Shown here in pieces: positions 51,624 through 59,827 of a stretch of DNA of 64,000 nt. This DNA comes from Streptomyces sp. AJS327. Lineage in GTDB: Bacteria > Actinomycetota > Actinomycetes > Streptomycetales > Streptomycetaceae. The translations under genes and the position numbers were made by a program. Positions within the stretch are counted from its first letter, which is position 1. Each line of letters starts with the position of its first letter. The stretch covers positions 190,001-254,000 of the forward strand of contig NZ_SKBR01000001.1 of assembly GCF_013450295.1 (NCBI RefSeq), given 5' to 3'. The notes under the pieces were generated by a model that ran no database searches, had not been told where the DNA came from, and saw nothing but the letters and a program-made list of their open reading frames with translations.

Positions 51624-53015
51624 ATGCGGACTGCGTTCCGTGGCAAGCGGCGGCTCGTCGCACGGCGGCTCCGGAACACCGGGCGCGGCCTGGTGGTGTT
51701 CGTCGCCGTGTCGGCGGTGGGCCTGGCGACCCTCGCGGGCGGGGAGAGCGGCGGCGAGGAGAGCGCGTACGCGAGGAACCACCGCCCGACCGTCGAACTG
51801 CCCGATCTGAAGGGGCAGAAGCTCCAGGTCGCCGCCGTGTGGACGGGGGAGGAGCAGGCCAACTTCCGTAAGGTGCTGGCCGAGTTCGAGCGACGCACCG
51901 GCGCCACCGTCGAGTTCGTGCCGACCGGGGACAACGTCGCCACCTACATCGGTACCCGGATCGAGGGCGGTTCGCCACCGGACGTGGCGATGCTGCCGCA
52001 GGTCGGTGTGTTGCGGCAGTTCGCGGAGAAGAAGTGGATCAAGCCGCTCGGGGCGAAGGCCAGGGCGCAGCTGCGGAAGAACTTCTCGCCCGGCTGGCGG
52101 GACCTCGGCGCCCACGAGGGCACCCAGTACGGCGTCTACTACAAGGTCGCGAACAAGTCGCTGATCTGGTATAACACCCGCGCCTACGCCGACGCGGGGG
52201 CGCGTCCGGCGAAGACCTGGAAGCAGTTCGTCTCCACCGCGCGCACCCTCTCCGACTCCGGGGTCCCGGCGGTCGCGGTGGGCGGGGCCGACGGCTGGGT
52301 GCTGACCGACTGGTTCGAGAACATCTACCTCTCCCAGGCTGGTCCCGAGAAGTACGACCAGCTCGCCGAGCACCGCATCAAGTGGACCGACCCGTCCGTC
52401 GGCCGCGCGCTGCGGACGCTGGCCCAGCTCTTCGGTGAGCGGCAGCTGCTGGCCGGTGGCAACACCGGCGCGCTCAAGACCGCCTTCCCCGACTCGGTGG
52501 CCCAGCCCTTCGCGGACATCGCCTCGCCCGAGGCCGCCTCGGTCTTCGAGGCCGACTTCGTCGGCGTCAACATCGAGGGCGACACCAACGCCCGGATCGG
52601 CGAGGACGCGCAGGTCCACCCCTTCCCGGCGGTCGGCGCGAAGCCGCCGGTGGTGACGGCGGGCGACGCGGCGGTGGCGCTGAAGAGCGGCGAGGGCGCG
52701 CAGGCGCTGCTGACCTTCCTCGCCTCCACCGACGCGGCGGGCATCTGGGCCGAGGCGGGCGCCTACCTCTCGCCCAACCGGAAGCTGGACCGCTCCGCCT
52801 ACCCCAACGACGTCCAGCGCGCGATCGCCACCGCGCTGATCAGGGCGGGCGACGACTTCCGCTTCGACATGTCCGACCAGGCCCCCGCCGCCTTCGGCGG
52901 CACCAAGGGCAAGGGCGAGTGGAAGGCGCTCCAGGACTTCCTCAAGAACCCGGACGACGTGCGGGGCGCGCAGCGCGCCCTGGAGTCGGCCGCGGCCCAG
53001 TCCTACAAGAACTAG
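51624..53015 (+). CDS. extracellular solute-binding protein, sugar ABC importer (family 1)
   Basis: The 463-residue protein has an N-terminus (1-50) with a Lys/Arg-rich n-region and the hydrophobic core LVVFVAVSAVGLATLAGG. The place where a lipobox Cys would be expected (LAG-C) reads LAGG, and a possible signal peptidase I site follows at SAYA. The mature part is a type-I solute-binding fold: LEFERRTGATVEFVPTGD, GTRIEGGSPPDVAMLPQVG, WYNTRAYADAGARPAKTW and FLASTDAAGIWAEAGAYLSP are typical. ATG 51624 follows GGGGAGA. The gene leads an operon with two permeases. The ligand is probably an oligosaccharide or sugar. Confidence 0.9.
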   Translation: MRTAFRGKRRLVARRLRNTGRGLVVFVAVSAVGLATLAGGESGGEESAYARNHRPTVELPDLKGQKLQVAAVWTGEEQANFRKVLAEFERRTGATVEFVPTGDNVATYIGTRIEGGSPPDVAMLPQVGVLRQFAEKKWIKPLGAKARAQLRKNFSPGWRDLGAHEGTQYGVYYKVANKSLIWYNTRAYADAGARPAKTWKQFVSTARTLSDSGVPAVAVGGADGWVLTDWFENIYLSQAGPEKYDQLAEHRIKWTDPSVGRALRTLAQLFGERQLLAGGNTGALKTAFPDSVAQPFADIASPEAASVFEADFVGVNIEGDTNARIGEDAQVHPFPAVGAKPPVVTAGDAAVALKSGEGAQALLTFLASTDAAGIWAEAGAYLSPNRKLDRSAYPNDVQRAIATALIRAGDDFRFDMSDQAPAAFGGTKGKGEWKALQDFLKNPDDVRGAQRALESAAAQSYKN

Positions 53016-53072
53016 CCGACCGCACTGGCGGATCCGGCCCCACCGGGGGCCGGACCGGACAGGGAGACCGTC

Positions 53073-54500
53073 ATGCCGAGCCCGACCACCAGCCCGCCGC
53101 CCGAGGGGGCGTCCCGTCCGACGGACGCGGCGGAGCCCGCGCCGCCGGAGGGCGGTGGCGGAGCCCCGCCCTCCGGCGCGGCACGGGGCGGGGGCACGCC
53201 CGGCCGGGGCGGATCGTCGGTCACCCGGGGCCGCCCCTGGGTGGCGCTCTGCTTCCTGCTGCCCGCGCTGCTGTTGCTGGGCGTCCTGGTGGTGTACCCG
53301 ATCCTCTACTCCGGGTACCGGAGCCTGTTCGACGCCTCCGGCTCGGGCTTCGTCGGGCTGGACAACTACACCGAGATATTCACCGACGACGGCATCCTCA
53401 CCGCCCTGCGGAACAACCTGGTCTGGGTGATCGTCGCGCCGACCCTGGCGACGGCGCTCGGCCTGATCTTCGCGGTGCTCACCGAACGGGTGCGCTGGGG
53501 CGCGGCGTTCAAGCTCGTCATCTTCATGCCGATGGCGATCTCGATGCTCGCCGCCGGGATCATCTTCACCCTCGTCTACGAGCAGGACCCGGAGCGCGGC
53601 GTCGCGAACGCCGTGTGGACGGGGGTGCACGACACCTTCGCGGAGACCTCGCCGTTCCCGGGCGCCCGCCCCCGCGCCGACGCGGACCTGAAGCCCACCG
53701 GCGACGGCGACTTCACCACCGGCTCCACCGTCAGCTCCCGCGACCCGGCGGCGCTGCCGCTGGTCGGGCTGCCCCCGAAGGAGGTCGCGGACGCGGAGAA
53801 GGCGGTGCCCGCCAAACCCGCCGACGGCGAGGTCACCGGAACCGTCTGGCTGGACTTCGTCAAGGGCGGCGCCAGCGAGCACGGGGTGATCGACGGCGGG
53901 GAGAAGGGCCTCGGCGGGATCGAGGTGCAGGCCGTCAAGGACGGGAAGCGGGTGGCCAGCGCCACCACCGCGGGCGACGGCACCTTCACTCTGCCCAGGG
54001 CGGCCGAGGGCGCCCAGCTCCGCCTGCCCGCCGCCAACTTCGCGGAACCGTACAACGGCGTGGACTGGCTGGGCCCGGCGCTCGTCACTCCCGCGATCAT
54101 CGGCTCCTACATCTGGATGTGGGCGGGCTTCGCGATGGTGCTGATCGCCGCCGGGCTCGCCAGCGTCCCACGGGAGCTGATGGAGGCGGCCCGGGTGGAC
54201 GGCGCCAGCGAGTGGCAGGTCTTCCGCAAGATCACCGTGCCGCTGCTCGCGCCGGTGCTCGCCGTCGTCCTCGTCACACTCATGATCAACGTGCTCAAGG
54301 TCTTCGACCTCGTGTACATCATCGCGCCCAGCGCCACCCAGTCCGACGCGAACGTCCTCGCGCTGGAGCTGTATCTGTCCTCCTTCGGCGCGTCCGCCAA
54401 CCAGGGCCTGGGCAGCGCGATCGCGGTGGTCCTGTTCCTGTTCGTCGTGCCGGTGATGATCGTCAATATCCGCCGCCTGCGGAGGGAGTCCCGACGGTGA
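53073..54500 (+). CDS. sugar ABC transporter permease, MalF-like with large extracytoplasmic insert
   Basis: The 475-residue permease has membrane segments near 52-80, 108-136 and 145-170, then an insertion of about 150 residues (about 176-330), then three more segments. The conserved coupling loop VPRELMEAARVDGASEWQVF identifies a binding-protein-dependent permease. The insert includes GLGGIEVQAVKDGKRVASAT and DGTFTLP, which look like a Cna-B/SdrD-type beta-sandwich, in the place where E. coli MalF carries its P2 loop. ATG 53073 follows AGGGAGA. It overlaps the next gene by four bases (GTGA). No ATPase gene is in the operon; the shared MsiK-type ATPase is the likely partner. Confidence 0.9.
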   Translation: MPSPTTSPPPEGASRPTDAAEPAPPEGGGGAPPSGAARGGGTPGRGGSSVTRGRPWVALCFLLPALLLLGVLVVYPILYSGYRSLFDASGSGFVGLDNYTEIFTDDGILTALRNNLVWVIVAPTLATALGLIFAVLTERVRWGAAFKLVIFMPMAISMLAAGIIFTLVYEQDPERGVANAVWTGVHDTFAETSPFPGARPRADADLKPTGDGDFTTGSTVSSRDPAALPLVGLPPKEVADAEKAVPAKPADGEVTGTVWLDFVKGGASEHGVIDGGEKGLGGIEVQAVKDGKRVASATTAGDGTFTLPRAAEGAQLRLPAANFAEPYNGVDWLGPALVTPAIIGSYIWMWAGFAMVLIAAGLASVPRELMEAARVDGASEWQVFRKITVPLLAPVLAVVLVTLMINVLKVFDLVYIIAPSATQSDANVLALELYLSSFGASANQGLGSAIAVVLFLFVVPVMIVNIRRLRRESRR

Positions 54501-55447
54501 CCACGGTCAGCCCCCAGCGACACGGCGAGGCGCTGCCCGCACCGCCCCGGCCCCCCGTCGCCCGCGCCAGGCGCTCGTTCGCCTCCCGGATCGCCTCGTT
54601 CACCGGGCACTGGGCGGTACGGTTCGCGCTGGTCGTCATCGCCCTGGTCTGGCTGCTGCCGACGGCCGGGCTGCTCAGCTCCTCGCTCCGTGACCCGGCG
54701 GACATCTCCAGCAGCGGCTGGTGGCAGATCTTCGGGTTCAGCGCGGAGTTTCCCTGGATCCTCGACGGCGGTCAGCTGACCACCGGGAACTACGACGCGC
54801 TGCTCTCCAACGAGCAGGTCACCGACTCGCTGCTGACCACCGTGCTGATCACCGTTCCGGCCACGGTGCTGGTGGTGCTCATCGGGGCGCTGGCGGGCTA
54901 CGCCTTCGCCTGGCTGGACTTCCCCGGCCGCGACTGGTGGTTCCTGGTCGTCGTCGGACTGCTGGTGGTCCCCGTACAGGTGGCCCTGATCCCGGTCGCG
55001 CGGCTCTTCGACACCCTCGGCATCTTCGGCACCACGATCGGTGTGGTGATCTTCCACACGGCCTTCGGGCTGCCGTTCGCGGTGTTCCTCCTGCGGAACT
55101 TCTTCGCGGAGATCCCCCGTGAGCTGCTGGAGGCGGCCCGGCTGGACGGCGCGGGCGAGCTGCGGCTCTTCACCCGGGTCGTGCTGCCGCTGGGCGGTCC
55201 GGCCATCGCCTCGCTGGGTATCTTCCAGTTCCTCTGGGTGTGGAACGACATGCTGATCGCGCTGATCTTCGCGGACGACTCCAACCCACCGGTGACGGTC
55301 GCCCTGCAACAGCAGGTCCGGCAGTTCGGCAACAACATCGACATCCTGGCCTCCGGCGCCTTCCTGTCGATGCTGATCCCGCTCGCGGTGTTCTTCGCCT
55401 TCCAGCGCCAGTTCGTCTCCGGCGTGATGGCGGGCGCCGTCAAGTAG
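54497..55447 (+). CDS. sugar ABC transporter permease, MalG-like
   Basis: The 316-residue permease has six membrane segments and the coupling motif IPRELLEAARLDGAGELRLF. The first segment is VRFALVVIALVWLLPTAGLL. Start GTG 54497 lies inside the stop of the previous gene (GTGA), with GGAGGGAG upstream, so the two permeases are translationally coupled. The long frame upstream of this start is read from the other permease gene in another phase and is not protein. It forms the heterodimeric channel with the MalF-like subunit. No terminator hairpin is obvious before prfB. Confidence 0.92.
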   Translation: MTTVSPQRHGEALPAPPRPPVARARRSFASRIASFTGHWAVRFALVVIALVWLLPTAGLLSSSLRDPADISSSGWWQIFGFSAEFPWILDGGQLTTGNYDALLSNEQVTDSLLTTVLITVPATVLVVLIGALAGYAFAWLDFPGRDWWFLVVVGLLVVPVQVALIPVARLFDTLGIFGTTIGVVIFHTAFGLPFAVFLLRNFFAEIPRELLEAARLDGAGELRLFTRVVLPLGGPAIASLGIFQFLWVWNDMLIALIFADDSNPPVTVALQQQVRQFGNNIDILASGAFLSMLIPLAVFFAFQRQFVSGVMAGAVK

Positions 55448-55622
55448 CCCGTCGCCCCCCGTCGTCCCCGCCCCCGGCCCCGGTCGCCGCGTGGTCCGCC
55501 GTCCGTGACCGGACGGCTGCGGTCCGCACGCGGTGGCCCGGTCCGGGGCGGCGGAACGGGGAGCTGTCCGGTTCTCGTCAGTGTGGAGGGCACGCTCGGG
55601 GTCCGCCGGCCCGGCCAGCCGT

Positions 55623-55628
55623 TAGGGT
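55623..55628 (+). promoter_or_regulatory. candidate -10 for a leaderless prfB transcript
   Basis: TAGGGT ends six bases before the GTG start of prfB. GGAGGA sits between them but directly abuts the start codon, too close to work as a Shine-Dalgarno. A leaderless mRNA is the simplest reading. Confidence 0.35.
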
Positions 55629-55634
55629 GGAGGA

Positions 55635-56750
55635 GTGGCAGTCCTTGATGTTTCCGAAGCGCTGAAGTCCCTCTCCTCGACCATGGAGTCGATCGAGAGC
55701 GTCCTCGACCTGGACCGGATGCGGGCCGATATCGCCGAGCTGGAAGAGCAGGCGGCGGCCCCCGACCTCTGGGACGACGTGGCGCGCGCGCAGCAGGTGA
55801 ACAGCAAGCTGTCCTACCTCCAGGGCCAGCTGCGCAAGGCGGAGGAGCTGCGCGGCCGGATCGACGACGTCGCGGTCCTCTTCGAGCTGGCCGACGCGGA
55901 GGACGACGACGACACCCGCGCCGAGGCCGAGGAGGAGCTGACCACCCTCCGCAAGGCGGTGGACGAGCTGGAGGTGCGCACCCTGCTCTCCGGCGAGTAC
56001 GACCCGCGCGAGGCCGTGGTCAACGTCCGTGCCGAGGCGGGCGGGGTGGACGCGGCGGACTTCGCCGAGCAGCTGATGCGGATGTACCTGCGCTGGGCCG
56101 AGCGGCGGGACTACCCCACCGAGGTCTACGACATCTCCTACGCCGAGGAGGCGGGCATCAAGTCCGCGACCTTCTCGGTCAAGGCCCCCTATGCCTACGG
56201 CACCCTCTCCGTCGAGCAGGGCACCCACCGCATGGTGCGGATCTCGCCCTTCGACAACCAGGGGCGCCGCCAGACCTCCTTCGCCGGCGTCGAGGTGCTG
56301 CCGGTGGTGGAGCAGGTCGACCACATCGACATTCCGGAGAACGAGATCCGGATCGATGTCTTCCGCTCGTCCGGTCCCGGTGGGCAGTCGGTGAACACCA
56401 CCGACTCCGCCGTCCGGATCACGCACCTGCCGACGCACATCGTCGTCTCCTGCCAGAACGAGAAGTCCCAGATCCAGAACCGCGCCGCCGCCATGCAGGT
56501 GCTCCAGTCCCGGCTGCTCGCCCGCCGCCGCGAGGAGGAGCAGGCGAAGATGGACGCGCTCAAGGGAGACGGTGGCAACTCCTGGGGCAGCCAGATGCGT
56601 TCGTACGTGCTGCACCCCTACCAGATGGTGAAGGACCTGCGCACCGAGTACGAGGTCGGTAACCCGCAGGGCGTGCTGGACGGCGATATCGACGGCTTCC
56701 TGGAGGCCGGGATCCGCTGGCGTAAGCAGCAGGAGCAGCAGGGCGAGTAA
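55635..56750 (+). CDS. prfB: peptide chain release factor 2
   Basis: The 371-residue RF2 recognises UGA and UAA. The codon-reading motif SPF is in [11 protein letters not shown], and the catalytic loop is [15 protein letters not shown]. The N-terminal helical domain (1-110) and C-terminal part are full length. Unlike E. coli prfB, there is no in-frame UGA and no programmed frameshift site near codon 26, as is general in actinobacteria. GTG 55635 is fixed by [14 protein letters not shown] -10-like hexamer sits six bases upstream. It lies alone between the ABC operon and the surface-protein gene. Confidence 0.97.
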   Translation: MAVLDVSEALKSLSSTMESIESVLDLDRMRADIAELEEQAAAPDLWDDVARAQQVNSKLSYLQGQLRKAEELRGRIDDVAVLFELADAEDDDDTRAEAEEELTTLRKAVDELEVRTLLSGEYDPREAVVNVRAEAGGVDAADFAEQLMRMYLRWAERRDYPTEVYDISYAEEAGIKSATFSVKAPYAYGTLSVEQGTHRMVRISPFDNQGRRQTSFAGVEVLPVVEQVDHIDIPENEIRIDVFRSSGPGGQSVNTTDSAVRITHLPTHIVVSCQNEKSQIQNRAAAMQVLQSRLLARRREEEQAKMDALKGDGGNSWGSQMRSYVLHPYQMVKDLRTEYEVGNPQGVLDGDIDGFLEAGIRWRKQQEQQGE

Positions 56751-57213
56751 GTCCGGCGCCGTTCCGTCTCGCGGCGCCCGCTCTCCCCCCTCGCCGCCCC
56801 TCCCTCTCCTCTTTCTCTGCCCCTCCCTCCCTTCCCGCCCCGTCGCTCTCCCGCCGTTCGCGCCCGCGCCTCCGCCCGTCTCCCGTGAACTCGGCCCGTC
56901 GTACGGCCGTTCGTCCGTGCTGACGTGCGGGTTCCCCGACGGTTCCGGGTGGGGCGGGCCAACTGCCGGTCCAGCGTGGACATTTCACACAACCCCCGCT
57001 TGACGACGATGTGAAATATGGGAAAGCTGTTCGCTCGGCATGCCTGTGTCAGGGGGCGCGTGTGCGGGGCGCCGAAGGCGCCCCGGCGACGAGCGAGGGG
57101 CGGCGTCCGAGCCGGAGCGGGCCAGCCGTGCCCGTCCGAGGGAGCCCGAATTCGCGGCCCGGTGCGCAGCTGCTCTTCTATCGACAAGTACAGCTACTGG
57201 GGGTAGTTGGCAG
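56751..57213. other. regulatory region upstream of the surface-protein gene
   Basis: 463 bases without a gene. The first third is pyrimidine-rich on the plus strand (CTCTCCC, CCTCCCTCTCC-type runs near 56780-56850). The part from 56980 on is AT-richer and carries an 8-bp inverted repeat (56982-57017) that encloses TTGACG. Confidence 0.55.
56982..57017. promoter_or_regulatory. inverted repeat ATTTCACA-N20-TGTGAAAT with embedded TTGACG
   Basis: ATTTCACA (56982-56989) and TGTGAAAT (57010-57017) are perfect 8-bp inverted arms 20 bases apart. A consensus -35 hexamer TTGACG (57000-57005) lies between them, and the next TA-rich hexamers follow at 57017-57028. An operator bound by a dimeric regulator, or a transcript hairpin, would fit. 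No convincing -10 at 17-18 bases is visible. Confidence 0.45.
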
Positions 57214-58144
57214 ATGACGAACTCGAAGACGCGCCTGCGTGTGGCGCGCATCGCGGCGGGGGCGGTGTTCGCGGCCGGTGCTTCGCTCACCGCCGCGGGA
57301 GCCGCTCAGGCCGCGGGTCTGGGCGGGGAGAAGAACCCCGACTCGGACATCAGCACCAAGGCCGAGCAGGACGAGCCGAAGGCCGACGACGAGACCAAGC
57401 AGGGCAGCATCGTCGGGGTCATCGGCGGCGGCGAGGACAGCGAGGGCGCCATCCTCGGTGTGATCGGTGGCGGTGACGACGGCGGCTCCACCGGTGGCGA
57501 CACCGGCGGTGACACGGGCGGCGACACCGGCGGTGACACCGGTGGCGACACCGGTGGCGACACGGGCGGTGACACCGGCGGTGACGACGGGGGCTCCACC
57601 GGTGGCGACACAGGTGGGGACACCGGCGGTGACACCGGTGGTGACACGGGCGGCGACACGGGCGGTGACACCGGTGGCGACGACACCGGCGGCGACACCG
57701 AGGGCCCGGGCGGTGACACCGAGGGTCCGGGTGGCGACACGGAGGGTCCCGGGCGGTGACACCGAGGGTCCGGGTGGCGACACCGAGGGTCCGGGTGGCG
57801 ACACGGAGGGTCCCGGTGGTGACACCGAGGGTCCGGGTGGCGACGTTGAGGGTCCCGGCGGTGACACCGAGGGGACCGGTGGCGACACCGAGGGTCAGGA
57901 GCCCGCGACCGTCGGCGGCGGGGACGGTGGGAACACCGACCCCGACGCGGGTGGCAGCGTGCCCGTCGAGGAGCCTTCCGAGGCGCCCGGCAAGGACGCG
58001 CCCGCCGGGTCCGAGAAGGACGAGCTGGCGGAGACCGGCTCGGCCGAGACGACCTTCCTGCTCGTCGGCGCCGCGACCATGATCGCTGGTGGTATCGGCT
58101 TCCGGCTGATGCCGCGGCTGGTCACCCGCCGCACGGCCGCCTGA
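57214..58144 (+). pseudogene. sortase-anchored Gly/Asp/Thr-repeat surface protein, frame broken in the repeats
   Basis: The first frame (57214-57759) encodes a signal peptide (VARIAAGAVFAAGASLT, cleavage near AQAA), a charged segment, about 16 TGGD tetrapeptides and then GGDTEGP heptapeptides, and stops at 57757-57759. The next frame continues the same heptapeptides without a break in meaning and ends with LAETG, a membrane segment (FLLVGAATMIAGGIGF) and a basic tail, the LAxTG sorting signal used by Streptomyces class E sortases. Dropping one base in CCCGGG (57748-57753) restores a single 309-residue protein. The cause may be a sequencing error in a GC repeat, a true pseudogene, or a slippage-controlled switch. 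Confidence 0.85.
57490..57900 (+). repeat. coding repeats: 12-base TGGD and 21-base GGDTEGP units
   Basis: About 16 near-identical 12-base units (ACCGGTGGCGAC type) run to about 57695, interrupted twice by short DGGS/D variants. About ten 21-base units (GGCGGTGACACCGAGGGTCCG type, one longer by a base) run to about 57900. Confidence 0.9.
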
Positions 58145-58180
58145 GGCGGAAGCACACCCCGCGTGCTCCGGCGCGCGTGA

Positions 58181-58216
58181 CGAGGGCCGGGAGCGTAGCC
58201 ACGCTCCCGGCCCTCG
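58181..58216. terminator. bidirectional terminator
   Basis: A perfect 16-bp stem (CGAGGGCCGGGAGCGT, loop AGCC, ACGCTCCCGGCCCTCG) lies between the convergent surface-protein and zinc-ribbon genes. It is one of the strongest hairpins in the window. Confidence 0.85.
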
Positions 58217-58298
58217 GTGTGCCCGGCCCTCGGTGTGCCCGGTGCGTTCGCTCACTCCCCGTCGCCCGGCCGTCCGCCCAGCCGGCCACGGACCCGGG

Positions 58299-58490
58299 TC
58301 AGGCGCTGGCCACCCGCTGGGCCAGGACCGCCACCGCGATCAGGGCCACCACCAGCGCCAGCAGGGTCGCCGGGGTCACCTGGAGCGGGGCCGCGCGGTG
58401 CAGCCGCTCGCGCTGCGCCCGGCAGACCGGGCAGCGGCCCTCGCTCACCGGGCCCGCGCAGTTGGCACACACCAGCCGGTCGCATGTCAT
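58299..58490 (-). CDS. small zinc-ribbon membrane protein
   Basis: The 63-residue protein begins MTCDRLVCANCAGPVSEGRC; the two pairs CANC and CPVC form a zinc-ribbon knuckle (residues about 8-23), followed by a basic stretch and one transmembrane helix (ATLLALVVALIAVAVLA, about 40-58). ATG 58490 has AGGAGGA at seven to eight bases, one of the best ribosome binding sites in the window, which supports it as a real gene despite its size. It is convergent with the surface-protein gene and divergent from ftsE. Its function is unknown; a membrane-tethered regulator or assembly factor would fit. Confidence 0.8.
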   Translation of the reverse strand: MTCDRLVCANCAGPVSEGRCPVCRAQRERLHRAAPLQVTPATLLALVVALIAVAVLAQRVASA

Positions 58491-59115
58491 TGCGAAGTCC
58501 TCCTCTGCCGTGCCAACGCCAGGGGGAGGTCGTTCGTTCCCCTTGTCCGATTTCCGGAACCGGTGCCCGAGCGCCAGCCCGCCACCGTCCCCGCCACCCG
58601 TCGCCGTCGCCTGTCACCCGAAGCCCCGGACCGGAGCACGGTACGGGAGGGACGCGGGGCGGACGGTCCTCCGGTGCGGCGCGGGCGGGCGACCGGTGAC
58701 CCGGCTGGAGCGTGCCCGCCCGGGGGCGGCTCCGCCGGTTCCACTGTGCCAGTTTCCGCTCCGGGCCGCTCACGGTGTACCGGCCCCGGCGACCGCCGGG
58801 CACCCGCGGTCCGCACCCCGCCCGCACCCGCCCGTCCGCGGGCCGGAGGTGAGCGGGCACCGGGCCGGAGACGGGGCGGGTGCGGGGCGGAGGTGGCCCG
58901 GCGGCCGGTGACCGCCGGTCCTTCGGGGCGCTGGTGCGGGGTCTGGCGGGGGATGCGCGGTTTGCTGCCGTTTCACGGTCAATGCGCCGTGAAGAAGAGC
59001 ACCAACCCAGGGTGCTGACTGCGCGGCGCTGACGGGTTCGCGTATGGTCGCCCCACCGACGCGGAGCCGCAGAGCGGCTGCCGCTGCCCCTACCCCAGGT
59101 CGACGTGGTGTATCC
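58491..59115. other. divergent intergenic region upstream of ftsE
   Basis: About 625 bases hold no supportable gene. Just before ftsE, TATGGT (59043-59048) could be a -10; I see no matching -35 at standard spacing. Upstream there is GGCGGTGACC-type purine/pyrimidine asymmetry but no clear repeat. Confidence 0.5.
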
Positions 59116-59805
59116 GTGATCCGATTCGACAACGTCTCCAAGAACTACCCGAAGCAGAACCGCCCCGCTCTCCGCGACGTCTCGGTGGATGTCGAGCGTG
59201 GCGAGTTCGTCTTCCTGGTGGGCTCTTCCGGCTCGGGCAAGTCCACCTTCCTGCGGCTGATCCTCCGTGAGGAGCGCGCCTCCCACGGGCAGGTGCACGT
59301 CCTTGGCAAGGACCTCGCGCGGCTCTCCAACTGGAAGGTGCCGCACATGCGACGTCAACTCGGCACCGTCTTCCAGGACTTCCGGCTGCTCGCCAACAAG
59401 ACCGTGGGTGAGAACGTGGCGTTCGCGCTGGAGGTCATCGGCAAGTCGCGCGGGCAGATCCGCAAGACCGTCCCCGAGGTGCTCGACCTCGTCGGCCTCG
59501 GGGGCAAGGAGGACCGTATGCCGGGGGAGTTGTCCGGTGGTGAACAGCAGCGCGTGGCCATCGCCCGCGCCTTCGCCAACCGTCCGATGTTGCTGATCGC
59601 GGACGAGCCCACCGGCAACCTGGACCCGCAGACCTCAGTCGGGATCATGAAGTTGCTCGACCGGATCAACCGGACGGGCACCACGGTCGTGATGGCCACC
59701 CACGACCAGCAGATCGTCGACCAGATGCGCAAGCGCGTGGTGGAGCTGGAACGGGGCCGACTCGTACGCGACCAGTCGCGCGGCGTCTACGGGTACCAGC
59801 ACTGA
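59116..59805 (+). CDS. ftsE: cell-division ATP-binding protein FtsE
   Basis: The 229-residue ABC ATPase has Walker [10 protein letters not shown] (36-44), Q-loop in [10 protein letters not shown], signature [14 protein letters not shown] and Walker [17 protein letters not shown] 59116 gives [19 protein letters not shown] as in the family; the ribosome binding site is weak. With FtsX it forms the complex that, in other bacteria, couples the divisome to peptidoglycan hydrolases. ftsX follows after 22 bases, so the two are one unit. Confidence 0.96.
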   Translation: MIRFDNVSKNYPKQNRPALRDVSVDVERGEFVFLVGSSGSGKSTFLRLILREERASHGQVHVLGKDLARLSNWKVPHMRRQLGTVFQDFRLLANKTVGENVAFALEVIGKSRGQIRKTVPEVLDLVGLGGKEDRMPGELSGGEQQRVAIARAFANRPMLLIADEPTGNLDPQTSVGIMKLLDRINRTGTTVVMATHDQQIVDQMRKRVVELERGRLVRDQSRGVYGYQH

Positions 59806-59827
59806 GCTGCATCGAGGAAAGGACGCC

